Position numbers and translations under genes: made by a program. DNA of 64,000 bases. Source: Streptomyces sp. ISL-94 (GTDB taxonomy: Bacteria; Actinomycetota; Actinomycetes; Streptomycetales; Streptomycetaceae). Below are positions 40,559-50,762 of this stretch, one piece after another (the first letter of the stretch is position 1; each line of letters begins with the position of its first letter). Location: positions 19,279 to 83,278 of the forward strand of contig NZ_JAGGOZ010000045.1 in the NCBI RefSeq assembly GCF_018614075.1, written 5' to 3'. The notes under the pieces are model-generated. The model worked only from the letters and a program-made list of their open reading frames with translations. It was not told the DNA's origin and made no database searches.

Positions 40559-42504
40559 GTTTGCCCCATCGTCGTGTAGCGGTTCTTGATGCTCTCTCGG
40601 AATTCCTTGACCGTCAGCGGATCGGGATGCGCCGAATTGTGCGGGTTGCGCAGATGGACCAATCCCCGGTCGTCCACTTCGGTCACCTCATAGGCATGAC
40701 TGTCGATGAGCCCCTTTGGGAGATCACGGTCGTCGTCGAGCTCGAGGCTCACTGTGCCGACCAGGACCGGGCATCCCTCCCCGAGTTTCCCTCGCAGCGT
40801 TTCGACGAGTTGCCGGTCGGGGCTACGCCCCTGGATGTCGTACTGCGTGGGGAAGTCATCCGTGTACGCGGGCTCGCCGGTGAGCTGGGTGAGCAGTTCC
40901 GCACGATGATTGGGGAAACTCCCCTGGTCGAGGCGTACGTAGCCCTCAACCGGCTTCGGGCGGCTCTCATCCCACGTCTCGTCGACTCCAGCGATTGCCT
41001 TCTCCAGAATCGGCACCCACGCCGCATCACCGGCACCCGATTTCGCATAAGCGGGCCGGTCGGGTGAATCAACCGATATCGGAAGGTCGGGTGTGACAGT
41101 CAGGACAGTGACTGCTCCCGTCGGCTCAAAACGACTCCAGTCGCCATAAAGGGACCGCTTCGTCTGGTGAAGCGTCACCTCGTACGTACCGTCATCGTTC
41201 TCCCGGATACGGTCGGAAATTGCCTCCGGGCGGTGTCCGGCGACCGCGCCCATGGTGGAAATGATTCCACAGTCCCCGAGGCTCCCTTGCTGGGTCTGCT
41301 CGCGTGCGGGCGGCCCGTCGAACAAGGGCATGTGTTTTCCGTCTGGGCCGTCGAGCGGCGTACCGTATCGGTACTCTCCCGCCCGAGTCACCTCCGTGAA
41401 GTCAGGCCGATCGACCGTGGCGTGTATGTCGACGGCTTTGTCGGTCGGGTCCTTCCACCAGGACACCGCATCGCGCAACCGCCCGAGGACCCCTCCTTCG
41501 GGACCCTCCTCGCGAGCCGACGCCTCGCGCGGCTCCCCGTCTCCCGCCGGTTCGCCGCGCTCAGCGGAATCGGCCGGGCGGTCCGCCAGATCGTGCGGAT
41601 CCCCTTCCGCAGCCTCGGAGGGCTCGGCAGCGTCGGCCTGATCGTCAGCCGAATCGCCGGGAAGGGAGTCGGCATTGACGGCATTGACGGCGGTGGCAGG
41701 CTCCGGCTCCGCCGAGTCGACGGAGACTTCGAACCCCTGGGGGTCGGCGTAGTCCATCACCGAGTCGCCGGCATCGTCATCGACGCCCGCAGCCTCGTCA
41801 GCAGCAGCCGACGCCTCCGGCTCCACCGGGTCGTCAGGGGCCGCATCGGACTCCTCCGGCTCGACGTGGTCACCCACCGCCGAGCCGTCGGCATCCTCAT
41901 CAACGGCGGCCGAAGCCTCCGGCTCCACCGGGTCCTCGGGGGCTTCGGACTCCTCCGGCTCGGCAGAGTCGTCCGCCTCGGAGTCATCGCCATCGTCGTC
42001 GACGTCCGCTACCTCGTCGGCCGCCACCGACGCCTCCGGCTCGGCGTGGTCATCTGCCGCCGCGTCGCCGGCGTCATCGTCATCGTCATCGGCAACCTCG
42101 TCGGGGGCTTCCGGCTCCTCCGGCTCGGCGTCGTCGTCCGCCGTCAGGCCGTCGGCGTCCACGCCGTCGGCCTCGCCGGCATCCGCAGTCTCGTGGGCAG
42201 CGGCCGGCGCCTCCGGCTCGACGTCGTCATCCGCCACCGCGTCGCCGGTGTCATCGACATCCGCAACCTCCTCGGGGGCTTCCGGCTCCTCCGGCTCGGC
42301 AGAGTCATCGGCATCGGCATCCGCCGCCTCGGCAAGGGCTTCCGGCTCCGCCGGCTCGGCGTCGTCGTCGAGCGCCGAGTCGGCGGCGGTCTCGCCGGCC
42401 ACCGCTTCCGGGGCCTCCTGCGGTTCCCCGACCGGCTCCGGTACCTCCGGCAGCGGCGGCGGGGCGTCCTCCGCCGTGGTCTCCGCGGCGTCGAGCTCGC
42501 TCAC
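40555..42504 (-). CDS. calpain-like (C2 family) cysteine protease with long acidic N-terminal region
   Basis: A 649-residue protein. Residues ~1-330 are extremely acidic and repetitive (units such as EPEEPEAPDEVADDDDDD). A calpain-type catalytic domain follows: Gln406 and Cys412 in TQQGSLGDCGIISTMGAV, His603 in IDSHAYEVTEV, Asn620 in LVHLRNPHN, with calpain-like spacing. No C2 or EF-hand domain is visible. GTG at 42504 overlaps the ATPase stop and its own stop overlaps the next gene. The acidic region could bind Ca2+, act as an inhibitory prodomain or mimic DNA. Bacterial calpains are rare, and coupling to a HerA-type ATPase is notable. Confidence 0.85.
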   Translation of the reverse strand: MSELDAAETTAEDAPPPLPEVPEPVGEPQEAPEAVAGETAADSALDDDAEPAEPEALAEAADADADDSAEPEEPEAPEEVADVDDTGDAVADDDVEPEAPAAAHETADAGEADGVDADGLTADDDAEPEEPEAPDEVADDDDDDAGDAAADDHAEPEASVAADEVADVDDDGDDSEADDSAEPEESEAPEDPVEPEASAAVDEDADGSAVGDHVEPEESDAAPDDPVEPEASAAADEAAGVDDDAGDSVMDYADPQGFEVSVDSAEPEPATAVNAVNADSLPGDSADDQADAAEPSEAAEGDPHDLADRPADSAERGEPAGDGEPREASAREEGPEGGVLGRLRDAVSWWKDPTDKAVDIHATVDRPDFTEVTRAGEYRYGTPLDGPDGKHMPLFDGPPAREQTQQGSLGDCGIISTMGAVAGHRPEAISDRIRENDDGTYEVTLHQTKRSLYGDWSRFEPTGAVTVLTVTPDLPISVDSPDRPAYAKSGAGDAAWVPILEKAIAGVDETWDESRPKPVEGYVRLDQGSFPNHRAELLTQLTGEPAYTDDFPTQYDIQGRSPDRQLVETLRGKLGEGCPVLVGTVSLELDDDRDLPKGLIDSHAYEVTEVDDRGLVHLRNPHNSAHPDPLTVKEFRESIKNRYTTMGQT

Positions 42505-45311
42505 TGCGTGTCCCCCGTGGACGGTGTGGGCACCGGCTTGCGCGGCCGGCGCTCGAAGACGGTGAGCGCGCGGGCGAACCGCTTGGGCCACTCCTCCGAC
42601 GGGTCCGCGCAGCCGACGGTCTTCTCCAGTACGGACGGCGTGTGGCGCCCGTGGTAGTACTGCCGCGTCTTCGTCCCCTTCCGGGCCTTCCACCGCGGCT
42701 CGGCGACCGGACAGGGATCGCCCCCGTCGAGTTGGGCCCGCATCATCGCGGCGACGTGTCCGGCCAGGGCGGCGGGTGAGTCCGGGGCGCCCACGCGGCT
42801 GTGTACCGCGCGGTCGACGGCCTGGCCGATGGCGCACTCCAGCAGGCGCCGGTCCGAGGTCCGGTACGGAGCCAGATCGCGGCGCATTGCCTTCCCCGGC
42901 AGGGGCGTGGTCCAGCCCAACAGATGTGCAGCCACCGCCATTTCGGCCCAGAGGGTGATACGGAGCTCGTCCTGCTCGGTCAGGCGTTGCGCGGTGCGCA
43001 GTTGCCGCAGGGTGCAGGGAGCCGCCGAGCAGTCCTCGCCGCAGGCCCCGCTGCGCGGCGCGACCAGCGGGGCGGGGGACGCCGGACGGATGGCCGCCGC
43101 GTCCTCGCGCGAGGTGCCGTCCTCCATGCGGACCAGCAGGGGGTAGTCCATGCCGTCGGTGAAGACCGCGGCCTCACCGGGCTTGAGGGTGACCAGGTAC
43201 TCCGACTGCGCCTCGGTGATGTTCATCGTGGCGCCGACGGCCTCGCGGTCGTCCTGCGCCGGGAGGCGGTGGACCACCTTGGCCGCGGTGTTCTTGATGA
43301 CGTCCGGCACCAGCTTGCTCGGGATCTGATCGGCGATCACCAGGCCCTCGCCGTACGCACGGATCTCGGCGAGCAGGCCCGCGAACATCTCCACGGCGTG
43401 CGCGCTCGCCCCGCCCTCCTCCGAACGCCGCAGCAGCCGGTGGGCCTCCTCGAAGACGGTCACGTGGCGCAGGGGGAAGGAGATCCGGCGGGTCGTCCGC
43501 TGCTCCATGCGCAGGTACTCGATGAGCCGGATCAGGATCGTCCCCATCAGGAACGCCTTGTCCTTGTCGTCCCCGACGTCCTCGATCTCGAAGACAACGT
43601 TCCGCTTCAGCAGTTCACCGAAGTCGATGGGGTGGCCGCCCTCCAGGAACCGCCCGGTGGTGCCGAGCCGGAGGCTGGCGAGCCTGATCTTGATGAAGCC
43701 CTGGACGTTGTCGGTGATCTCCTTGCCGTAGCCGATCTCCGCGACGATGCGCAGCGCCGTGTGCTCCAGGTCCTCCAGCGTCGGGTAGCGCGGCTCGGTC
43801 CCGGCGAAGCGGGGTTCGCCGAGGGTCAGGTCCCAGCCCAGGTCCTCGTAGCAGCGGGTCAGCGCGGCACTCAGCACCTGCGGGAAGGGCTCCTGGGGGT
43901 CGAAGGAGGCGAGGAAGAGGGCGCGGACCATGTCGAGGTGGGTCTGCAGGGGGAAGCGTTCACCGTCCGCGAAGACGGACGGCTCCAGCGGGTTCAGGCC
44001 GGCGGGGAGGGAGTCGCGGTCGCCCGGTTTGATGACGATGACCTCGTGCTCGTCACCCAGGCGCGCGGACATGAACCGGTACTCCGCCTTGGCCGGCTCG
44101 ACGACCAGCCACGGCAGCTGCTCCCGCGTGGCCGCTTCGAGCAGGCCGCGTACGGTCTGCGACTTGCCGCCGCCCGTCGCCCCGCAGACGAAGGTGTGCC
44201 GGTTGAGCGTGGAGCGCGGCAGGTCGAGGGCGCCCACGGGGCTGCGGTTGCGGTCCAGGATCGTGCCGAGCCGGATCGGGGCGGCGCCCGGCTGGGCGGT
44301 CCGGGCCGCGTTCTCCGGGGTCACGTCGAACTCCGGGCGCAGCGCGAACCGTACGCCGGGTATCTCCTGGGCCGGGGGCCGGGCCAGAGCCGCCAGCAGC
44401 TCCGAGCTCCCGTGGAAGGGGAAGCTCCCGGGCTCCGGCGGCTTGGCCCCCGCCCCGCGGCCGGTCGTGAGCACCGTCGGGAGGTCGCCCACCTGCCCGG
44501 TCGGCTTGAGCGCGTAGGGGAGCCCTTCGAGGTCCGCCGACGCGCAGACCAGGGCGGCCACCCTCTGGGCCTCGTCGGGGGTACGGCCACCGGCGAGCAG
44601 GCGTATGTGCCACAGCCCGGTGGCCGGCGCCTTCGCCAGCTCCTTGTGCCTGCGCTCCAACCGGGCGGCTGCCAGGGCGTATTCGGGCGAGCCCGCCGCC
44701 TTGGACTGTGCTCTTCGCTGCCGGTCCGCGGCCTCGCCCGTCAGCTCTTCGAGCTCGTCGGGCAGCACCGGATCGGCGAGCACCAGCCACGCGAACGCCT
44801 CCTGCCATACGCCGAGCAGGCAGTCCTCGAGGGTGGGGCGCAGCCGGGACGTCCCCGAAGCCCTGGGTTCGTCGTCGACCAGCAGTCCGTCGGCGACCCC
44901 GGCGACGGCGGTCCAATGGGGGAAGTGCGCCAGGGCGCCGGCGACGACGCCCGGCGCCTGCCGCCGCGCCCGCGCCCCGGCGGGGAGGCGGAGCAGGGCC
45001 GCGCCCGGGTCGGCGGAGTCGTCGCCACCGGCCAGCGAGGAGCCGCCCAGGAAGACGTCGAGGGGGTGCGCCGCCGACGCACGGGACCAGCCGACGAGGA
45101 CGCTGCCCCGGCCCGGGTCGGACGGGTGGCGGGCGTGGAAGGCGGAGACGAGGGCGGCGAACCGGTGTGCGCGCAGCTCGTCGTCGGGGCCGGACGGCCG
45201 GGAGGCGTCGGGCCGCTGCCGCGGCACCTCGGCCAGCGCGTAGGTGGGCATGCCGAGGAGGCGGTGCCAAGCTTCGCCGGCGGTCCCCGGGGGTGTCGTG
45301 TACGACGTCAT
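42501..45311 (-). CDS. HerA/FtsK-superfamily ATPase (DUF87-type)
   Basis: A 936-residue ATPase. Walker A is GATGGGKSQT (residues ~377-386), Walker B is VTVFEEAHRLL (~617), and a HerA-like C-terminal block has GLVIADQIPSKLVPDVIKNT and AQDDREAVGATMNI. HerA proteins translocate DNA or proteins, usually as hexamers, often with nucleases. Here the ~350-residue N-terminal region and the Cys-containing tail (ACGEDCSAAPC) are unlike housekeeping HerA. It overlaps the calpain gene by 4 nt and diverges from the M48 gene. It may power substrate delivery to the protease or act in conflict or secretion. Confidence 0.87.
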   Translation of the reverse strand: MTSYTTPPGTAGEAWHRLLGMPTYALAEVPRQRPDASRPSGPDDELRAHRFAALVSAFHARHPSDPGRGSVLVGWSRASAAHPLDVFLGGSSLAGGDDSADPGAALLRLPAGARARRQAPGVVAGALAHFPHWTAVAGVADGLLVDDEPRASGTSRLRPTLEDCLLGVWQEAFAWLVLADPVLPDELEELTGEAADRQRRAQSKAAGSPEYALAAARLERRHKELAKAPATGLWHIRLLAGGRTPDEAQRVAALVCASADLEGLPYALKPTGQVGDLPTVLTTGRGAGAKPPEPGSFPFHGSSELLAALARPPAQEIPGVRFALRPEFDVTPENAARTAQPGAAPIRLGTILDRNRSPVGALDLPRSTLNRHTFVCGATGGGKSQTVRGLLEAATREQLPWLVVEPAKAEYRFMSARLGDEHEVIVIKPGDRDSLPAGLNPLEPSVFADGERFPLQTHLDMVRALFLASFDPQEPFPQVLSAALTRCYEDLGWDLTLGEPRFAGTEPRYPTLEDLEHTALRIVAEIGYGKEITDNVQGFIKIRLASLRLGTTGRFLEGGHPIDFGELLKRNVVFEIEDVGDDKDKAFLMGTILIRLIEYLRMEQRTTRRISFPLRHVTVFEEAHRLLRRSEEGGASAHAVEMFAGLLAEIRAYGEGLVIADQIPSKLVPDVIKNTAAKVVHRLPAQDDREAVGATMNITEAQSEYLVTLKPGEAAVFTDGMDYPLLVRMEDGTSREDAAAIRPASPAPLVAPRSGACGEDCSAAPCTLRQLRTAQRLTEQDELRITLWAEMAVAAHLLGWTTPLPGKAMRRDLAPYRTSDRRLLECAIGQAVDRAVHSRVGAPDSPAALAGHVAAMMRAQLDGGDPCPVAEPRWKARKGTKTRQYYHGRHTPSVLEKTVGCADPSEEWPKRFARALTVFERRPRKPVPTPSTGDTQ

Positions 45312-45650
45312 CGCCGGCTCACGTCCGGTCCGTGCCCGCGCAGCGTGGTCGACACAGTTCCGCCCCCGTCGATCGGTCTCGTCGGCAGCATCCTAGAGTC
45401 GATCATGGTCGTGTCCAACCCGGTTGCGGAGGCTCCGCGTTGCCGGGAATCCAACTGGACGTCGAGCCGCGTGTGATGCAGCATGACTCGACCACAGGTC
45501 GATGAACGACTCTCCGCTTCGGCGGATTCGGGGGCGGGTCGAAATCACTGGGATGTCCCATGCGACCGTGTCCGTCTGCCGGGAGCGTTTGGCCAACTGT
45601 CTCCATTTCAGCGCCATGTGTAGCGCCAGGCACCAATAGGGCGGACTTCC
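45312..45650. promoter_or_regulatory. divergent promoter region of the HerA/calpain and M48 operons
   Basis: A 339-bp gap with no convincing gene. It contains a TCCGC-TTCG-GCGGA hairpin near 45513 and a relatively A/T-rich stretch from about 45555 to 45640. It must hold promoters for both operons, so a shared regulator is plausible. No operator palindrome stands out. Confidence 0.5.
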
Positions 45651-47291
45651 GTGAACCAACCTGTCGATCCTCGGCAGCCTCAACACCCGCCGGGTAGCGG
45701 CGAATTCGCCGAGCCCCACACTCCTCAGGCTCCGCCGCCCCACCCGTACGGGCAGCAGCATCCCGGGGCGCAGGCGCAGGCGGCTCCGCCGGGCGGACCC
45801 TCCGTCCCGCAGCAGGGCCGGCCCTATCTCCCGGCTCCGCCGGCGGCGGCACCCGGCTACCCGGCCGCTCCTCCCACTGTTCCCGCGCAGGCGACGGGGT
45901 ATCCGGCGACACCGCCGAACCAGCCGCCGCACCAGCCGTCGGGCTACCCCGCCGCTGCGCCCTCGCAGGCACCCGGATATCCGGCCGCCGCGCCTCCGCA
46001 GCCGTACGCGACCTACGGCCGGCCGTACGCGCCCACTCCGCCGACGCCGCCGCAGCACGCACCCGGCCCGTTCGCGACGCCGCCCTCCGCGGGGTTCCAG
46101 GCCACCGGCCACCCGCCGGCTCCGCCGCAGGGGCAGGCGCCCGGCTACTCCCCCGCCCCGGGCACGCCTCCGCCGCCCGTGCCGCCCGCGCTCGCGAAGC
46201 CGCAGCCCGGACAAGCGCCGCCGATGCCCGGTGGAGCCCCGGCGCCCGCGTACCAGCCCGCCGCGCACCAGCCCGCCGCCTACGATGCCGCCGCGTACTC
46301 GGCCGCGTACGACCCGACCGCGCCCCCGCCCACCCGTCGCGGCGCGGACTCGTCGTCCATCACCACGCTGCTGCTCAACCTCCCTCTGTTCCTGGGCAGT
46401 TTCCTCGTCGTCTGGCTGATCTCCCAGCTCTTCCCCGCCGGGCTGGACATCGTCTTCGTCATCGCCTGGCTCGCGTCCGGTGCGCTGATGTTCCACCGCC
46501 CCACCGAGCGTGCCCTGGCCCGTTTCCTCTACAAGGTCCGCGAACCCACAGCCGCCGAGCTCGCCCGGCTGCAGCCGCTCTGGGAGGACGTCACCCAGCG
46601 GGCCGGTCTCGACGGCTCGCGCTACGACCTGTGGGTCGAGGACAGCGACCAGGTCAACGCCTTCGCCGCCGCGGGCCACATCGTCAGCGTCACGCGCAAG
46701 TCGCTGGGCGGCCTGCCCCCGGAGCAGCTCGCCGCCGTCCTCGCCCACGAGCTGGGGCACCACGTCGGCGGTCACGCCTGGTCCGGGCTGCTCGGCGTCT
46801 GGTACGCGTTCCCGGCCCGGATCGTGATGGCCGTCGTGAAGTTCGCCGTGAAGTTCGTCTTCCTGGTGGCCGCCCAGATCGCGTGCCTCGGCGCGCTGAT
46901 CTTCGCCCTGGTCATCGGCACGCTCGCCGTGTCCGTGGCCCTCACCTTCCCCCCTGCGCTGGGCCTGTTCGCCATCCCGTTCCTCCTCGCCTGGGCGGGG
47001 CGGCTCGGTGAGCTGCGGGCCGACCGGTTCGCCGCGGAGATCGGCTTCGGGCCGTTGCTGCTGGCCACGCTGACCGGGTGGCTCGACCAGGGCTCCGACG
47101 ACGACCACGGCCGGCAGGGCATGACGGCGCGGCTGATGGCCACGCACCCTCCGATCCACCAGCGCATCCGCGCGCTGGAGCCGTTCGCGGCCGCACCGAC
47201 AGGACCCGCCGGCCCCGCCGGACCCGCCGGCCCCGCCGGACCGGTCGGACCGGTCGGACCGGTCGGACCCACTGGGAGCCTGCCCTCATGA
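45651..47291 (+). CDS. M48-family membrane metallopeptidase with long Pro-rich N-terminus and collagen-like tail
   Basis: A 546-residue HtpX/Ste24-like zinc peptidase. Residues 1-235 are Pro/Ala/Gln-rich (GYPAAPP-type repeats). Two TM segments follow (LLLNLPLFLGSFLVVWLISQ, LDIVFVIAWLASGALMF). The HExxH motif is HELGHH at 366-371, and the third ligand Glu454 is in RLGELRADRFAAE. Two more TM segments lie between. The C-terminus carries eight G-x-y collagen-like triplets (GPA/GPV). GTG at 45651. Its stop overlaps the next start (ATGA). It may cleave membrane or misfolded proteins alongside the neighbouring system. Confidence 0.88.
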   Translation: MNQPVDPRQPQHPPGSGEFAEPHTPQAPPPHPYGQQHPGAQAQAAPPGGPSVPQQGRPYLPAPPAAAPGYPAAPPTVPAQATGYPATPPNQPPHQPSGYPAAAPSQAPGYPAAAPPQPYATYGRPYAPTPPTPPQHAPGPFATPPSAGFQATGHPPAPPQGQAPGYSPAPGTPPPPVPPALAKPQPGQAPPMPGGAPAPAYQPAAHQPAAYDAAAYSAAYDPTAPPPTRRGADSSSITTLLLNLPLFLGSFLVVWLISQLFPAGLDIVFVIAWLASGALMFHRPTERALARFLYKVREPTAAELARLQPLWEDVTQRAGLDGSRYDLWVEDSDQVNAFAAAGHIVSVTRKSLGGLPPEQLAAVLAHELGHHVGGHAWSGLLGVWYAFPARIVMAVVKFAVKFVFLVAAQIACLGALIFALVIGTLAVSVALTFPPALGLFAIPFLLAWAGRLGELRADRFAAEIGFGPLLLATLTGWLDQGSDDDHGRQGMTARLMATHPPIHQRIRALEPFAAAPTGPAGPAGPAGPAGPVGPVGPVGPTGSLPS

Positions 47292-49237
47292 CCGTGCAGA
47301 ACGCCAAGGCCGCACCGCCCGGCCGGCACCTGCGCCTCTTCGACCCCGGGCAGCGGCTCGGCTGGACCTACCGCGACCCGGAATCGCTGCGCAGCCCCTT
47401 CCCCGAGCCCGAACCGCAGCGGCAGCCCATACCCGTGGCGTACGAGAACCGGGCGCATGCCGCCCGGCTGGCCCACGAGGACCGCAAGGGGTCCACGGCC
47501 AAGATCGGTGGCGGGATCACGGTGGTGCTCCTGCTCCTGGCCACCATGGGCGGCGCCACCATGGCCGTACTCGCCGTGATCGCCGCGGCGGTGACCGCGG
47601 CCCTCGTCGTCCACGCCGGGCAGTCGGCCACGACGGCCGGCAGCCGGCTGGAAGCCAAGCGCGCGGAACTGGAACACCACTTCCAGTACGCCTGGCAGTC
47701 CTGGCACCAGCGCGCCCTCCAGCACGCCGCGGCCCAGGACCACCGGGTGCGCGGCCTCGACGCGTGGGGCGCACTTCCGGCGGGCCCCGCCATGCGGCGC
47801 CTGGACATCTTCGGCGGCAGCCAGCGCAGCCGGGAGGGCTTCCTCACGGTCTTCGGCACGTCGACCCTCCAGCAGCAGCCGCTGATCGTGCTCGACCTGA
47901 CCCAGGCCCTCATCTGCGAGGAGCTGTCCGCGCTCGCCGAGCTCGCCGGTGTCCCCGTCGACGTACAGCTGCTGCCGAGCCGCATGGCCGAGAGCGGCAT
48001 CGTGAGCGGCCTCACCTCGCACGAGCTGGTCGACAGCCTCGTGGAGGCCGTGTACGCCGAGGACTCCGAGGGCAGCCGGGCCGCGCGGGCCCTCGACACC
48101 AGGATCCTCCAGCAGCTGTGCGGGGTCCTCGGCGCCGATGTCACTCCGGCCCGCCTGGGAGCGGGCCTGCGGGCCCTGATGGGCGAGATCGACGACACCG
48201 AGGCCCTCACCCGGGCGGAGCGCAACCGCATCGCGGACGACCTGCTGGGCGACAAGAACAAGGACCAGATGCGGGACAGCCTGCTGCGGCTCGCGTCCTT
48301 CCTGCATCCTCTGGAGCGCTTGGGCGCGGAGCGCGGCGGGCGCGGCCCCGGCTATCTCACCTGTATCGCGCTGGACTTCACCACGGGGTCGGCCAGTACG
48401 GAACTGCTGGGCGACCTGGCGGTGCAGAGCGTGACCCGGCGCCTGGCCTCCTTCCAGGAGACGGCACCGTCGGTGGTCCTTGCGCTCGGCGAGCAAGGCC
48501 TCCAGCGCCGGTACCTGGAGCAGCTGGCCGGCGTCTGCGAGCGGCGCGGCGCTCAACTCACCGTCCTGCACCCGCATCTGCGTGAGGGGTCACAGGAGGT
48601 GATCGGCGGTGGCACGGTCGGCTTCATGAGGCTGGGCAACCACCAGGAGGCCGGGATCGCGGCGGACTTCCTGGGCCGCCACCACTCCTTCGTCCTCCAC
48701 TCGCTGACGGACACCGACGGTACGACGGTCAGCACGTCCGTGGCCAAGACCGTGGGGTCTTCCGTGAGTACCGGCACCACGTACAGCGAGTCGGTGACCC
48801 GGGGCTCGAACTGGGGGAACAGCAGCTCCAGCAGCTACCAGGGCGGGCCCAATCCGTTCTCGACGAGCAGCTCCAGCAGCTCGGGCGGCAGCTACAGCGA
48901 GACCACCGGTACGTCGACCAGTACGACGCGCTCGACGAACGAGTCCACCTCGCACACGTCCAGCGACGGTACGAGCACCAGCTTCGCCCGCGGTCGGCAG
49001 CGCGTCTACGAGTACGCGGTCGAACCGACCCAGCTGCAGGCGCTCGCCGACTTCAGCCTGCTGCTCGTGGAGCGCAGGCCGGACGGATCGGTGACGGTCC
49101 ACCCGGCGGACTGCAACCCGAACGTCGTCCTGCTGGACCGGGTGAGCACCCAGCCGCTGCCGTACGCGGCGCCGTCCGCGCCGGCCGCACACGCCGTACA
49201 GGCCGGATACGCCGGGCACCCCGGCGGAATGCCGTAG
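47288..49237 (+). CDS. membrane protein with Ser/Thr-rich segment, possibly a P-loop-less coupling-protein relative
   Basis: A 649-residue protein. One or two TM helices near residues 74-108 (ITVVLLLLATMGGATMAVLA and beyond), then a large soluble region with IFGGSQRSREGFLTVFG (~184), VLDLTQALICEEL and GPGYLTCIALDFTTGSAS. Residues ~478-566 are nearly all Ser, Thr and Gly. No Walker A is visible, although the TM-then-globular layout and FLGRHHSFVLHSLTDTDG recall VirD4/TraD-type proteins. It overlaps the M48 gene by 4 nt and so is coupled to it. Function unknown; membrane scaffold for the divergent HerA ATPase is possible. Confidence 0.7.
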   Translation: MTVQNAKAAPPGRHLRLFDPGQRLGWTYRDPESLRSPFPEPEPQRQPIPVAYENRAHAARLAHEDRKGSTAKIGGGITVVLLLLATMGGATMAVLAVIAAAVTAALVVHAGQSATTAGSRLEAKRAELEHHFQYAWQSWHQRALQHAAAQDHRVRGLDAWGALPAGPAMRRLDIFGGSQRSREGFLTVFGTSTLQQQPLIVLDLTQALICEELSALAELAGVPVDVQLLPSRMAESGIVSGLTSHELVDSLVEAVYAEDSEGSRAARALDTRILQQLCGVLGADVTPARLGAGLRALMGEIDDTEALTRAERNRIADDLLGDKNKDQMRDSLLRLASFLHPLERLGAERGGRGPGYLTCIALDFTTGSASTELLGDLAVQSVTRRLASFQETAPSVVLALGEQGLQRRYLEQLAGVCERRGAQLTVLHPHLREGSQEVIGGGTVGFMRLGNHQEAGIAADFLGRHHSFVLHSLTDTDGTTVSTSVAKTVGSSVSTGTTYSESVTRGSNWGNSSSSSYQGGPNPFSTSSSSSSGGSYSETTGTSTSTTRSTNESTSHTSSDGTSTSFARGRQRVYEYAVEPTQLQALADFSLLLVERRPDGSVTVHPADCNPNVVLLDRVSTQPLPYAAPSAPAAHAVQAGYAGHPGGMP

Positions 49238-49271
49238 CAGCGGCGCACGCACCGGCGGCAGCAGCCATACG

Positions 49272-49317
49272 AAGGCCCGGCGGCCGGCCTCCCCAGGTCC
49301 GGCCTCCGGGGCCTTCT
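49272..49317. terminator. terminator hairpin between convergent genes
   Basis: Imperfect long stem: GAAGGCCC-GGCGGCC on the left pairs with GGCCTCC-GGGGCCTTC on the right. It separates the Ser-rich membrane protein gene from the convergent thiolase gene. Confidence 0.75.
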
Positions 49318-49349
49318 GCATCCCATCCCACGGGGTCTGTGTGCAGCGC

Positions 49350-50579
<1,230 letters not shown>

Positions 50580-50580
50580 C

Positions 50581-50745
50581 TAGTACGCGTTCTAGTTCTC
50601 CGTGCAGTCTTATGACCCGGAGCCCCGTCACGCAAGGGTCTTGCACGCGCCCTGCACGGATTCCACACGCAACAGTTGGCGCCGCGACCCTTGTCACTTC
50701 TAGAACTCGTTACTACCTTCAAGCCAACTTCTGATGGGCCGTCAG
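50581..50745. promoter_or_regulatory. fadA5-cyp125 divergent control region with two KstR-like boxes and a CTGATG-CGTCAG palindrome
   Basis: Box A at 50581-50594 reads TAGAACGCGTACTA on the minus strand (one mismatch to TnnAACnnGTTnnA); GAACTAG/CTAGTTC arms flank it. Box B at 50701-50714 reads TAGAACTCGTTACT on the plus strand (one mismatch). CTGATG-GGC-CGTCAG at 50731-50745 has the geometry of the 19255 site and lies 18 bp before the P450 start. Each box faces one of the two divergent genes. Confidence 0.65.
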
Positions 50746-50762
50746 ACTTTGGAGTTGCCCCG

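Noticed and set aside
41400..42480. Plus-strand open frames with Arg/Leu/Gly-rich products opposite the calpain gene, and the repeats as a CRISPR-like array
   Set aside because: Antisense of acidic codon repeats; units vary in length and sequence, with no spacer pattern or cas genes.
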